NCBI GenBank assembly: GCA_020137815.1
Contig: CM035352.1
Span: 1,962,529-2,026,528 of the forward strand
Direction: 5' to 3'
DNA length: 64,000 nt
Source of the DNA: Hormiphora californensis
Lineage: Eukaryota > Ctenophora > Tentaculata > Cydippida > Pleurobrachiidae
Part shown: positions 9,878 to 21,741 of the stretch, piece by piece
Numbering within the stretch: position 1 is the stretch's first letter
Layout: every line of letters starts with the position of its first letter
Notes under the pieces: model-generated
Database searches by the model: none
Told to the model about the DNA's origin: nothing
What the model saw: only the letters and a program-made list of their open reading frames with translations
Position numbers and translations under genes: made by a program

Positions 9878-12265
9878 TTACCAAAACTTGTCAGTTTGAA
9901 ATAAATTACACCGTCCCTCCAATACAACTGCTGCACATGTCAGCTCTCTGCCGACACACTGTCCCAATTCCTCCTCTAACACAACTTCAGTGCCACCCAG
10001 CACCTGCCTTATATTGGACCCTGGAACACTAATCGTTACTCCTGACTTCCCCCTCACACTGTACCTCCTAGTAGTGCTATCATACCGGACTGCTGTTACA
10101 GTCAGGGTTACAGAACAGGGCGATAGCAGGGGGAGGAACTGGTTGTAGTTGGGTGGTGTAGGGACACTATACGATCCCAGGAGGGAGTGTTCCTCGTCTG
10201 TTAGGGTAGTATATAACTCACCAAACACCACGCTCCCCTCAGGGAGAGAGTTGAGGATCTGTGACATAGGTCCATGGTGTAACAGTTAGTATGGGTTGGT
10301 GTCACAGAGAGGAATCTGGTAGCAAGGGATGAGAAGGAGTGGGTAGTTGTGTGTTGCACCCAGTGGACGGCTCCTGATGTTGTTAGAATGTAGGTCACAT
10401 GGCGGTCAGGTTTCAGTTGGATAGTAGCCAATACACGACCGAGCAGGTCAGATCTCCGGGAAATTACCGGTGAAATTAGGGATTTATCAGGCATTAGATC
10501 TCCACTCAATTTAATGGACCCCTTGGATTCCATCTCATAACAGTACACCTTTCCTTTACAACCCCTAACCAGGACCTTGAGCTGTGGAAACCAGGGAAGG
10601 AGCCGGAAAGCGGGCGATATCTGTACGAGTGCCAGGGATTCAAAGAGACATGAGACGCCATGACACAGTGAAATCTGTCCCAGTTCTCTCTGGCCGTTCT
10701 AACTTCCACCTCAACTACAACAATATTCCCCTGGACATCAGCACACATAAATTGCACGTGAGTATCTGTGAGCTGCACGTGATATACACACATGTAAACA
10801 TTTGCACGTGCACGAGGAAGGTTAGGTACTGGGAGGTACGTGGGTTCTGGGGTTTCAATCTGGCTTGCCCCTGGAGTTGATTGGGTGGCCTGCGGGGTCA
10901 AATTCTCGGATCGCCCCTCAAAATGATCAACACTTTCCAAAGCAGAGAAATTGTGGGATGTAGATTTGAAGAATTGGGCATGAAACAGGGATAGAATTAC
11001 ACGGTGTCCATGTTTGAAGAAACATTTGAAATTGAAACACGACCAGAACCCCCTCCCTTTCGCCTAATTTCTGCTCCTCAGGAACCAAAACCCTCACAAC
11101 ATGACCCTTCTTGTCGATCGTTGTTACACTTACCATCCCACCGACCCTTGTCACCTCTCCCCTCACTCTCCCGTAATAGCAGTCCCCGGTGAAGGGAGGG
11201 ATATATGCCGTGGCAATGTTCTTGTGCAGCCACATTAGTTGATACTCCCCGGTGGTAAATCTGGCCTGAGTTTGGGCCCGATGTGCAAGTGAGCCAGCCT
11301 CGTACCGTTTTGTTTTGTCCTTTCGTTTACCCAGAGTCGGGGAAGCCTTTTTCTTCGGAGATTTGAGGCTTTCTAGCCAGGAGGAAGCTGATTTTCTTGT
11401 GGATGGGGTTCCGAGCACACTTGGAGTCGGTCCAGGATGTCCGCGGACTGGGAGGACAGGAGGAAGCTGGCTTGGTAGGAAAGAAATCAGAAAATTTATC
11501 AGAAACTTTGCTGTTTTTATTATTATCTGTTGTTACTCTTGAATCACTAACACGTTGACTCACTATCTGTAGAGTTGCAAGATGCCCCACTACTGGGGGT
11601 TTCCTTTCTACTTTCTGCGGTAGAGGAACAGGCGATGGTGGTGAGGGAGGGATGGAGGAATCAGAGGACTCAAAAGAGTCAATTACCGTTGGGGAAGGTT
11701 GGAAATCAGGAAGAATGTTAACAACTCTCCTGCTGCCGGGAACACAGCGTAACTTCTTATTGCATGGTGATTTCCGGGTCCGTGCATTCTTAGTCGGGGG
11801 CCTGTTCTCCTCGTCTCCCGAAGAAGACGATTCAAAGGAGTCAATAACATCATTTTGGGAAACTGATGGGGCATTAAAACTATTTTCTATCAGTGTCCGC
11901 GATCTTTTCCGGGAACGAGTTATTGTTTCCATTAGTGTTCGGGAGTTTTTGAATTGACGCAGGAAAACTCTTATTTCTGACGGGTTGAATAACTGCAGGG
12001 GTCAGCTGGGTAATTTGAGTGGATTGTCTTTGTTTTAGATGACTTGAAGTCGGGGTGGGTTGTTGATTTGAAGAAGGGGAGGTTTGTTTCAGTTGATAAG
12101 GGCTGGAAGGGGAGGTCTGTTTTTCAGTTGATAAGGGCTGGAAGGGGAGGTCTGTTTCAGTTGATAAGGGCTGGAAGGGGAGGTCTGTTTCAGTTGATAA
12201 GGGCTAGTAGGGGAGGTTTGTCGCTGTTTTGCCTCCCTGTAACGCAAGAAGTCTGTCCATGACAT
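9878..12265 (-). CDS. Unrecognised Ser/Pro-rich protein with beta-rich C-terminal half; several frame breaks
   Basis: I do not recognise the family. Reading minus strand from 12265: MSWTDFLRYREAKQRQTSP, then tandem SPYQLKQTSPS repeats, a disordered Ser/Pro/Lys region with two IDSFESS motifs (about 11940-11650), then GTPSTRKSASSWLESLKSPK. A beta-strand-rich region follows (TGEYQLMWLHKNIATAYIPP; GDCYYGRVRGEVTRVGGMVS; KGKVYCYEMESKGSIKLSGD; GRVLATIQLKPDRHVTYIL), ending CNLFQTDKFW at 9878. Neighbouring frames overlap and continue each other's sense at about 12110, 11950, 11430, 10960, 10680 and 10240. The mix of disordered N-terminus and small beta-barrel-like C-terminus could suggest OB-folds, as in DNA-repair scaffolds, but this is speculation. 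Frame switches may be assembly indels; some could be tiny introns. Confidence 0.5.
12075..12220 (-). repeat. 36-bp tandem repeat inside a coding region
   Basis: About four copies of a unit containing CAGTTGATAAGGGCTGGAAG. On the minus strand, in frame with the start at 12265, the unit encodes QTSPSSPYQLK. One copy has two extra A bases (near 12118), which shifts the frame. Confidence 0.7.
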
Positions 12266-12710
12266 ACCATCAATGGAGGGAGGAGATGTGGTAAATAGGT
12301 TGCGATGAGGAAATCAAGAATGGAACGGGAATCGCAGGGTAGGGCAATTTTGGGGTTGTGGCAAATAGAGGGAAATGGGGGGGGGGGGGGGGGGGTCTTC
12401 GGGAAAAGGAAACGCAGAAAATTTAGTTAGAATTACTAATTAGAAACATCAAAACGTAGAAAAATATTTATCTATCTGTGAGTGATTATAATTTACATAT
12501 TGTATATCGTTTAACACCTTTACCATGCCATTTTAGGTTTAATAATTACAAAAACCAACACAAATATCAAATATAAGTCTCTCTGGTATATTTACAATCT
12601 TTTTACATCTGGTTAATTTGATTCGTTTATTTCTCGGAAAAATTGTCCTGCCTCTCCAAAAACAAACCCTCCAGGGGTCACCCTCATCCCTCATCCCAGC
12701 TCCATATCAA
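12266..12710. other. Intergenic, poly-G tract
   Basis: This 445-bp stretch contains a G homopolymer of about 20 bases (12377-12395) and AT-rich sequence before the 3' end of the ANKEF1-like gene. No gene is visible. Confidence 0.4.
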
Positions 12711-13972
12711 TTATCCTGCCCGTGCAAATCCATCATAAGCGGCTGTCTTCAAATACAAATTAGCATCCAGGAAATCAAGATATTTGATAAGATTCTTGGG
12801 ATCCCTATGCAGCTGGAGGATCACATCCTTTTGGGCTAACGTCAGAGGCACCTCATATTTCTCCCATACCACCTTGAAATCTTTAGCCTCTAACACCCCG
12901 GTCTGGTTGATATCCTTAGCGAAGAATTCTCGTAGTGTTGTTTTTGTGTTCTTTAACCCAAGCATAAAACAAAGTCCCTTCCTCCATAACTCCGAACTGT
13001 TACCCCTACCACCTACATCCGTATTGCATTTCCTTCATTTTGACTCGTACTTTTTCAGCAGCTTCTTCGTAGCTGTATCCTTATTTGTTACTGCTATGTT
13101 TTTCAGTGTGTGACCCTCTGCGTTGGAGATATCGGGTGGACAACCTCGAGCCATCAGAAACTTGATCACCTCCGACTGGCTGTCTCTCACAGCCAGATGA
13201 AAGGGTGTATCCCCCACAGCGTTCTGGAGGACCATCAACTCAGAGCCGTGATCCGCGAGGAGTTTCAACATCTGGAATTTCCTGTTTTTACTGCAAACGC
13301 AGGGTGTTTTACCCTCCACATCTGGTTCGTTTAGGGGAACACCCGCGTTAACTAAAATTGGAATTAGTTTGAAGTGGTCCTGGTTGGCGGCGGTAAACAG
13401 CAACCCCTCCCCGGCCACATTCTTACACTTCACATCACTACCCAGGGCTATAAGCGTGGCAGTTAGGTCTTCGTAGCCGTGCTGGACACAATGAATTAAC
13501 ATGGTTTGATCCTGTTGGTCGACCGTGTTGATGTCTGCACCCTCTTTCAGTAACAGCTCAACACATGCCAAATGCCGAGAAGTTGGCTGCAATCCATAAA
13601 ACAAGACATGTCGGTGTGATGTATCCCTGTCGTTTGGATTCCCCCCGGCCTCCAACAGCAGCTCTAAAATCTTCTTATTCCCCTTATCCACTGCCCGGAT
13701 GAGCGCTGTCCGGCCCTGTTTATCTCGCTTGTTAATGTTGCTCCCCCGCTCCAGCAGGTAGCTGACCATCTCATCGAGACCATTACACACACCCGCGTGG
13801 AAGGCTGTTTCCCTGGTGATGTAATCCAGCATGTTGATCAGTTCGGTATCCCCATGGAAACGAGCTTGTCAACCTGTTTAAAGTCATTGTTCGTGACGGA
13901 GTACATTAGTTTTCGGAGTTGCTGTTCCTCTAGATTGGACCGCTGACCTCGTGTCCGCCGCACACCCACCAT
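12711..13972 (-). CDS. ANKEF1-like ankyrin-repeat and EF-hand protein, arm A copy
   Basis: The start codon at 13972 opens MVGVRRTRGQRSNLEEQQL and reaches DKLVSMGIPN. A missing base near 13840 then shifts to the frame of LINMLDYITRETAFHAGVCN, which stays open to 13035. At least six ankyrin repeats are visible (GRTALIRAVDKGNKKILELL; NPNDRDTSHRHVLFYGLQPT; DQQDQTMLIHCVQHGYEDL; GDTPFHLAVRDSQSEVIKFL). A short gap (possible intron 12966-13034) leads to an EF-hand-like exon, LREFFAKDINQTGVLEAKDF (12965-12711). Ankyrins followed by an EF-hand, and the LINY/VLFY-type spacing, match ANKEF1 (ANKRD5), a ciliary/flagellar axoneme protein. The molecular role here is inferred from the family only. The same gene occurs inverted at 37921-38967. 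Confidence 0.65.
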
Positions 13973-14117
13973 ACCTACAATTAGTTGTACAGTTTAAATG
14001 GATACACCGAACTACAAATAGACTTTCTGCAATTGTTTTGTTTCACACTCAATTCTATAGAGATGGGGCAGCAATTAACAACATTTGTAACACTGTAACA
14101 GTAGTATAGTGTAAAGT

Positions 14118-14269
14118 GAGAGTGGACCGAAACAGAATTGTACAAGAAAGTGGCCACCTTCAACAAAGGTTCATGTGTCTTTTGAGAGCGGGAAAAAGGG
14201 AAAATGCTCAGAGAGTTATGCTCTACTACCTACATCAAGCTTGTTCAATTCTGTTTCGGTCCACTCTCA
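14118..14269. repeat. Inverted repeat pair, 23 bp arms
   Basis: GAGTGGACCGAAACAGAATT (about 14119-14138) recurs inverted at about 14249-14268, separated by roughly 110 bp. It lies upstream of the ANKEF1-like gene and just outside the perfect palindrome at 14309-14370. Confidence 0.7.
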
Positions 14270-14308
14270 CCACATGTCACACACACTCTCTCCATATCTC
14301 TAGGTTTC

Positions 14309-14370
14309 TTAAGCTTGTTCTATATCTGGCAGATGGAAATTTCCATCTGCCAGATATAGAACAAGCTTAA
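14309..14370. repeat. Perfect 62-bp palindrome
   Basis: The sequence is its own reverse complement about the centre GGAAA|TTTCC (between 14339 and 14340) and extends out to TTAAGCTTGT...ACAAGCTTAA. The mirror location in arm B (about 37526-37585) keeps one half and a degraded second half. Confidence 0.95.
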
Positions 14371-14878
14371 AACAACGGTGTACAGTCACATGCATGTTAT
14401 GTGCTGTAGTGAATAGGGGAGGATAGAGGTGAAAATGCGTGACTATACCCCAGGGGGGGGGGGGGTCTGTGTGGAGACTGGAGATGAATACAAATATACA
14501 TTACTGATACCAAAACGCAACGTCAGAGCAACACTATTGAAATATCGATACATATTTTACATGAGAAAAACCAAGGGACGACATAAAATCTACAAATTAA
14601 TTAGAAGTAACGTGCAGCTGACGTCTGAACAGACCATGGGGAGGGAAATGAGTCACACTACAACAGGGTTCCAAGGGACATAATGTTTGAATTGTTTAGT
14701 ACTGACAAGGTACCCAGTACAGAACAGAGTACCCACAAGGTTACACAGTAGCAGACATATTCAGACAAGTTTAACAACAGTACAGACAGAGTACAGACAG
14801 ATACATGGTAAAGAAGGAATGCATTCAGAATATAACACGGGCTAAACGCGATATATATGAATAATATTATGTAATATG

Positions 14879-16440
14879 TTAGAGTGTATTGACATCAAAA
14901 TCATTCTTCACGACATCAAAATCATTCTTCACGACATCAAAATCATTCTCAACGAAATCCACTACACCACTCAGTCCATCGAGTGCCTTCTCGTACAGAC
15001 TTCCATTATCCTTATTATAAAGTACAAATGCGGTCGTGGATGAGTATATTATGATTACCTATCCCACGGTCAAATGGTGGGGGGTTGCCAAGGCGTGGCT
15101 TGGGCGTGTTATGGGAGGTTGCACGTGCGTTGGTGGCAGCGATGAGAGGGGTGCTCCTTGGTGAGGAAGAGTGTTGGGGATTCGGGTCAACGGGTGCTTT
15201 ACTTCAATGGGCTTTCTAGTCATTAAAACTCAGGAAAACCCCGGTACCCCCTCTCCTATTGGTGTAATGGGGGTACAACCGTAATTTCAATTGTCCCTCC
15301 AAGGGTGAGTTCTTGGCAGCCACCACTTTCCCACAATGATGTACCGCGGTTACCACGGTTAACGTGGAAGAACATACTGACACTGCCCATACCACATTGG
15401 CAGGACACGGTCAGCGCCCAATAGTTGACTCTCCATCGCTGCCCATTGATCACTAGCTAGCTCTGCAGCCGGTTAGAAACTTGTCCTACTTGTAGGGTGG
15501 CGTAATGGATCAATATTGACGGAATTGGGCGGGCAGGATCCTGATACCCCAATCTGTTTACAAAAATGACAAAAGTCCGTGTTTGGGCATACAGCAAATG
15601 GCCGAAGGGAAGCCGTGGCGCTTAACCCGACTCGGGTTGTTCAGCAGGAGAAGACAGATTCGGAGAGGAGAGATGCCCGAGGATGGCATTTTGAATTGCG
15701 CTTTGTGGGTCAGAACAAGCTTTCTTTCTTTCTGGAAGTCTTTCAATCATGGAATCTCTAACGTTGAGATGTTGCTTTCACATCGATGTCACTTCCGCCG
15801 AGGAAGAAACTGTAATCTGAATTCCTATCAATCTTCGCTGTTTTTTGGTAATACTTTCAGATTCCCGACGGAGATATTTGTAACGGCTAGCAACAGCTAA
15901 CTTGGCCTTTTTCACGCCTCTCCTCAGAATCTCTGACTTTTAATCACCGTCTTGAGATTTGTCCCAGCCCTTCCCCAGTTCCAGCTGGACTGTGAATGCC
16001 ATCACCAAATTGTTCGAAAATCAGGTTCCTCAGCAAGAATTGAATCCAAGTGTTCCCCTCTTCTCTCTTGCCCTCATCAGGGTATGACTGGGCGTCCTTA
16101 ACTGAGATCTGTCGTTGGTTCCAAGCTTTTACCTACCACCCTCCCCATAGTGCAGTACTGCTCAGAGTGTGTTGCTACGGATTGTTGCGTTGCTAGGGAT
16201 TGTTGCGTTGCTAGGGATTGTTGCGTTGCTAGGGATTGTTGCGTTGCAAGGGATTGTTGTGTTGCAAGGGATTGTTGCGTTGCAAGGGATTGTTGCGTTG
16301 CTAAGGAATGTTGCTGAGGGTTGGATGCTTAAGTAACGCTGCTCTGCTAGTATGATAAGGTTGTTCAAGTTGTTTGTTGCGTACCTGGGACGCCCGTTGA
16401 GCCCACTCGTAAGAATACTAAGTACGTCAGGAATATTCAT
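14879..16440 (-). pseudogene. Gln-rich unknown protein gene, arm A copy (frame-broken)
   Basis: This is the mirror of the better-preserved copy at 32410-33725. The start at 16440 (MNIPDVLSIL) is followed by a tandem repeat at 16190-16320, then by pieces in several frames: MKDFQKERK and AICCMPKHGLLSFL (15746-15558), and SVSMFFHVNRGN (15453-15256). The C-terminal codons include three copies of a ~27-bp unit encoding NDFDV (14892-14957), against two in arm B. Multiple indels break the frame. No known family recognised. Confidence 0.6.
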
Positions 16441-16818
16441 TCTAAGATTCAGAAAATCATCAATAACATGAAAAATAAATTTATAAGCTAGGCTAGAAAG
16501 AATAACTATGCTCATTTTGATCTTATTTTACTAGTACAAAACCAAACGTAGCAGTGGAAATGGGCACGCTTTGTGGAGAATGAGTGTGGAGAATGGGCGT
16601 ACTAACAGTGGTGCTCTATTTTCGGCTGAGTGTCAAAGACGCACAATGCGCTAAGACTTAGCCCAGGCCGGTCACTTCAAATCGTCTGAGGAACCCTATC
16701 ATAATCGTGGGGGGGGGGGCGTTTATACTGGACAGGAAATTGTCATGCGAATTAATCAAGCAAGATTATCTTAACCGCCACTTTATATTTCCACCGAGTT
16801 AATGGCTCGGGATTTATA

Positions 16819-17467
16819 CACTGGGCGGGTGTTCATATGGATCTTTACATAGCGTTGGGCTTCACCCAGAAACAGTTGACAAAATTAGCTTATGAAAATT
16901 CATACTTATGGACTATTCTATACCCTCATCAGGTTCCTGGTGTTTCCGGAGCTCTACTACCCTGGAAGGGTGTTTTTGGCAATCAAAACAGCCATAAGGA
17001 AATTTTTTTGCTGGTGCTGAGACTTTGTGCTAAAAAAAATGTTTTTTTAGCATTTTTATTCAATTCCAAAGTTTCATGAAGAATTGGATTGTGTGGTTTT
17101 AGTCACCAAGTTTCCAAATAAACTGGCTAGAAAGGCCCACAAAACAGCTAACAAACACAAAAATTGATATTTTCGAGTCTTTCCAGGCACTTTTTCGAAA
17201 TTTTTGAGTTCATCCAATCATCATGAACTTGGAATTGCATAGAAATAACCCAAAAAACATTTTAGCAAGTCTCAGCACCAGCAAAAAATTCTTCTTGTAG
17301 TTTTGATGCCAAAAACAACACTTCCCGGGGTGCTAGAGCTCCCAAACGCACCAGGAACCTTGAATGAGGGTATAGAATATCCAAGTATGAAGTGTTCATA
17401 CGCTAATTTTGTCAACTTTTTTCTGGGTGAAGCCCAACGCTTGTAAAGATCCCATATGAACACCCTG
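16819..17467. mobile_element. 649-bp Tc1/mariner-like MITE, present only in arm A
   Basis: The two ends are long imperfect inverted repeats (about 16819-17060 against 17230-17467), sharing GGTGTTCATATGG, ATCTTTACA and GCGTTGGGCTTCACCC. TA lies on both sides (16817-16818 and 17468-17469). The mirrored position in arm B (around 32055-32068, TACTATAATCCCGG) is the empty site with a single TA. No transposase is encoded. Confidence 0.88.
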
Positions 17468-17469
17468 TA

Positions 17470-17814
17470 GTACATAGTTTTTTACCCCAACCAGCCTTGG
17501 TAGAAAAATCAACAATATTTGCTAGTATTTAACTGTTAGATAAAGACATTATATAATACCCAATTCGTTAGTAATTCAACCCTGTTCGATTAAAGACATT
17601 ATAATATGCATTAAAGTTTACACAATATACTTTAAAAGAGAACTCAACACTAAAAAAAGGTAAAAGAGTTCATTAGATTACTTTGTATTATTAATGTTTA
17701 TCGAATTCAGTTTAAGTTGATTCCATTCTAGTTTCTACAAATAACTTTTATTACATTAAATATGGTTACACAGAAATATCCCCTGTTAATTGGTCGTCAG
17801 TCCCAATAGATGAG
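17470..17814. other. AT-rich spacer in arm A
   Basis: About 345 bp of AT-rich DNA, matched by 31740-32040 in arm B. No gene visible. In arm B a TTGAATACTAACGAATATTG segment is locally duplicated (about 31950 and 32000). Confidence 0.4.
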
Positions 17815-18420
17815 TTGGTGCCTTGGACAAACACATCCTCAATATTTGGTCCCCGGTTCAGCATACATTATTACAATGGCAAACACGTAAGTCTCGTCCT
17901 CCTTCACATTGTAAACACTGAATCAAATCCCGAGAACCATCCACATGGGGGCAAAATAACAGTGAAAGAAAAGAATTTTCGTTCGGCGTATACCGTCCTT
18001 CCACCATGTTCTGAAAAGTTTTTGTTTAAAAGACTTTTCTAAAAGAGCCCTCTTACTGCGTGATGGAGCAATTCAACAATCAATTGGTGACACAGTCACC
18101 CCTACACTAGCCGTGCGCATCGCGGCTAACGAAGCCTGCAAAACATTATAGGGGATTTCATCACCAAACCAATCAAAACGTTCGTCAGGCCCCTGGTTTA
18201 TTACTTACATTTATTACTCGACTGAATGTTACTTTAGAGGTGTAACCGACTTGGTTTGAGTGATCGTAGTACCATATGAAATGACTCAGTACGGTAGTAA
18301 CAATCACCAAAAGAACCAGAGGAATGACTCCAGGACAAATTCCGATCTCTTTCTTCCATTTGCTTTGAAGTGTGAACAAGACCATACAAATCAGCACCAT
18401 ACAAAAGCAGTGGGCACTGG
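17815..18420 (-). pseudogene. Membrane-protein fragment, unassigned, arm A copy
   Basis: Minus-strand segments encode MVLICMVLFTLQSKWKKEIG followed by GVIPLVLLVIVTTVLSHFIW (18400-18185), a clear hydrophobic segment. After an intron-like AT-rich break and a possible acceptor near 18140 (TGCAG), a second piece reads SLLNKNFSEHGGRTVYAERK (about 18040-17980). The same pieces occur at 31120-31735 in arm B with different indels. Family unknown; likely one gene with introns. Confidence 0.35.
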
Positions 18421-18429
18421 TTGAGCTAA

Positions 18430-19203
18430 TCGCTCACCCAAGATATAGTAGTAAGAGCCATTGAGTGGTATAATCAACCAATAAGATCTTGTTAACAACA
18501 AAACGTTCTTCCCGTTCATCTCTTTTTGGGGGTATTTTCCTCCAAGAAAAATCTGAAAATCATTTGCGTATATGTATGATTATATACAATTATATCAAGA
18601 ATTAATTGAAATGTAGGCCTGAAAGGTTGCCCTATTAGTCGAGTTTAAGGCTTTGTCCAACGTTTTCATTCATTAGGATACAGACATGTTGCAGAATGCA
18701 GATACAATGTTGTGTTCAAAAGTGATTGTGATGCTGTCAAAAGTACCTCAATTAATAGGAAAATCTTCCCGGCCTACTAATTTCAATTATTTTTGTTATA
18801 ATTTACGTATTTTTTCCCTGCCATTTTTCCCTGCCCGGGATCTCTTTTTGCTTCGCAAAAACGCATAGCAGGGTTAAAATTCGAAAACGACATTTTGGTT
18901 ATTGCCAGGGGCAACGGTATAGCCACGCACACAGTGATGAGCTGCTACTTCATCAAACACGTCATTGACACGTCTTCAGGAAATGTGTGGTGCGCAATGT
19001 GGCTGCGTGGCGCGCAATTTTATGTTACTAAAACACAAGGTTTGTTCTATTATCTGGTTTGTTCCGATATTCCCGATATTTATATATAATCCATCGGATT
19101 TTCTTTGTGTCCCTTTGCTGCTACAGCTAATGTACCCATGATTTCCTTTCTTCTCAGCTTCATAGGGCAGGGAAATTCAGCATTATGTTAGAACATAATA
19201 CAA
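18430..19203. other. Gene-free stretch in arm A
   Basis: About 770 bp mirrored in arm B (about 30340-31080). It contains no convincing coding exon; short open frames differ between the arms. It is the likely promoter/intron region between the membrane fragment and the Pro-rich gene. Confidence 0.4.
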
Positions 19204-19803
19204 TCAATCTGGGCCCCAGATTCTGGGGATCAATCTTGTTGGTGTATCATATATCCATGCATGATGTGGTAGAGAGAGGTTTAAAGTGATAACGAAATTT
19301 GTTATTTGTTTCGGACGATAGAGTAGACTAACCAGGATAATGCCAAAAACTGCAACGAAGAATCCGACGAAGTATACAATCCAGTTTCTGTCATAAAATA
19401 CACTCCATACCTCCAACATCCCGTAATTTTATACAAATGAATCATACCAGTTTGAAGATCCATGTAAAAGCATGATACCGTAAATCAATCCCCTTATCGC
19501 AACCCGTTTTTTCCGAAGATTGAGGGCCCGGCTGCTGGACGATTTCCATTGGTTAAGACCAGGATGTGGGTAGGCACTCTGAGGTGGGTAGGACCCCTGA
19601 GGTGGATAGGACCCCTGAGGTGGGTAGGCACCCTGAGGTGGGTGGGCACCCTGAGGTGGGACCCCTTGGGGTGGGTAATAATAACCCGCAGGGTAGTATA
19701 CTGGTTGGGGATAAGCACCCTGAGAAGGAGCTCCTTGAGCTGGAGGAGGGTGTTGCCCTTCTCTTCTCCGGCGTCACTTCCGGTGGTGGGTCCGACTCCT
19801 AAT
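19204..19803 (-). pseudogene. Pro/Tyr/Gly/Gln-rich repeat protein with two TM segments, arm A copy
   Basis: After frame correction the minus strand encodes a PPPAQGAPSQGAYPQPVYY head, then YPPQGAYPPQGSYPPQG repeats (19680-19565). A hydrophobic segment follows near IRGLIYGIMLL, then NWIVYFVGFFVAVFGIILVS and LLYRPKQ (19419-19280). The arm B copy (29710-30310) retains an ATG (MSDPPPEVNAGEG) where arm A has lost it. YPPQG-repeat heads on small membrane proteins are common; function unknown. Both copies have indels. Confidence 0.5.
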
Positions 19804-20049
19804 AGTTAATTCGATTGTCAGCTGTATAAATTTGCAGAAGGAAATGGCTTCATTTAGACTAAATATAGGGGTAAACTGGAGTTTCAAAGAACAACACACA
19901 TTTGAATTGCAGAAAAAGGCCAAAAACAAACACGCGTTATATAAATGTTTTGACCTAAAGTTCAAAACATTCTATGAAAACATGGTGGCTTATGGGCTGT
20001 GGCATTGCCACAACAGAATAATTTAATTCGAATTATAAACAATAAGCAT

Positions 20050-20560
20050 CCTACAACACAATGCATCGTCTTGAAAAGTGATGATGATGATAAGGAGATC
20101 AACTGTACACGGTGAACAGATCATTGTGTATTTTGTCCCTCGGGTCCATTTGTTAGCTGCTACTGTGTATGTAGCTACTAATGACGCACACGTACAGTGT
20201 ACACAATAAGCCTACCACGTACAATAAACAAGAGCAAGAGAGTACAGAGTAGAGGGATAGAGATAAAGCGTAAGAGTAGTGCGAAAGTGAGAGAGTGAAA
20301 GAGAGAGAGAACGAGAAAGAGATGGAGAGAAGAGAGAAGAGAAGAGCTAGATGATAGATGAGAGATTAGATCTGTAGAGAGAGATATCATAGATATAGAG
20401 AGAGCGCGCAGAGACATATTGCGAGTGATATATAGATCTCTCTGCTCTATCTCTAGCTGCGCTCGCTCTCTCGTCGCTTCGCTCTCTAGTTCTCTACGCA
20501 TCTCACTCTCTCTATCGCTCGCTCTATAGAGAGATATATATATCGATATTCTTTTCCTCC
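20050..20560. repeat. GA/AT-rich low-complexity region
   Basis: Mixed AGAGA and GATAGA runs with many short inverted segments (20270-20560), mirrored by the CT-rich block at 28900-29240. No gene is supported. Confidence 0.6.
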
Positions 20561-20800
20561 TCTATAACATCTCATCTTTACTTTTCCTATTCATTTGGGT
20601 ATAATTTGCACCAATCCATCTTCTTATTGCACGTACGGCGGGGGAAAACACTCCAACTGTCCTCATGTGTGACGGATAGAATCTAGATAGGAGAGATAAT
20701 AGAAACGAGTAGAGAGAGAGAGTATGATATATAGAGTAGATCCCTCTAGCGCTAGAGAATCCTATAGCTATAGTAGATCTAGCTAGAACTACTAGCATAT

Positions 20801-20802
<2 letters not shown>

Positions 20803-20864
<62 letters not shown>
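20803..20864 (+). repeat. GA microsatellite
   Basis: About 60 bp of near-pure GA. The mirrored arm B region is an expanded, impure CT tract (about 28905-29155), so length differs strongly between arms. Confidence 0.95.
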
Positions 20865-20867
<3 letters not shown>

Positions 20868-21038
20868 CGAGAAAGAAGAATGGCCAATGAAAAACAAAAG
20901 ATGAGGTATGTAAATGAGTTGGCACGTGAGTGTACTTATCAGTTATCATGTACTATGAGCAAGCAATAATAGTTTGTTGGCCTCAAGTGGGGCTAGCACT
21001 TCGTATAACACACATAACAAGTAACATTTAAAAGAATG

Positions 21039-21587
21039 TTAGATCGGTGCTCTGTGGTGCCAGCGGTACTGAGTTTTGACAGGATAATCAGATGTGATAA
21101 CCTCTCCCCCGATATCTCCCTCACTACCTTCTGTTGCCAGGGAAACACGGAACTCCGGCAGGACCTCCCCCTCCTCAAGAAGAGACTTCATCTGTACTAG
21201 GGCATCTGCGAATATGCCTTTCACCATACACTTGACCGTCAAATCATTTTCATTATAAAGTGCATTTTCAACGGCCTCCTTGTTACTGTGAGTTTCAAAC
21301 CGACAGTCACTTTTAACAGTCAGATAACCGAGCATTTTACATCGCTCAACTGCTTCAGATTTATCAAAACTATTCACATATATACTCTGGTTTCTAGCGT
21401 GTGTTTTTCTTTTCTTCTTAGCTTTGTTACTCTGTGCAGAAGTAGAGTGAAGGTCAGCCACTCCAATCTCTCCAAAATCAGATGAACTGTGTGGTAAATT
21501 CACTGTTGGTGGTAGAGGTTGAGGTAGCTTTGCTGTTGCAGGTCCCGTCACATTTCCACCGTGTGCGTCACTCACACTTCCGTTCAT
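21039..21587 (-). CDS. Unrecognised 182-residue protein, arm A copy (intact)
   Basis: The single-exon frame starts MNGSVSDAHGGNVTGPATAK, has a basic patch (KAKKKRKTHARNQS) at about residues 55-68, and then a conserved-looking globular segment: SFDKSEAVERCKMLGYLTVK, ENDLTVKCMVKGIFADALVQ and LPEFRVSLATEGSEG. It ends YRWHHRAPI. I do not recognise the family. The start lies only 155 bp from the methyltransferase stop on the same strand. The inverted copy at 28218-28742 keeps most of the sequence but is broken by indels, so arm A preserves the better version. Confidence 0.6.
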   Translation of the reverse strand: MNGSVSDAHGGNVTGPATAKLPQPLPPTVNLPHSSSDFGEIGVADLHSTSAQSNKAKKKRKTHARNQSIYVNSFDKSEAVERCKMLGYLTVKSDCRFETHSNKEAVENALYNENDLTVKCMVKGIFADALVQMKSLLEEGEVLPEFRVSLATEGSEGDIGGEVITSDYPVKTQYRWHHRAPI

Positions 21588-21741
21588 TGTTTAGTAGCTA
21601 TTTGGGAATTTGGGAAGTCAGAAGTATTGTTGCGACATATAATATACATATTTCAAGTCTGCAGACTATTATAAAACTATAATTATAAAACACAATGATA
21701 GACATTTTAAAAACGGTACATAACAATAAAAATAGATATCG

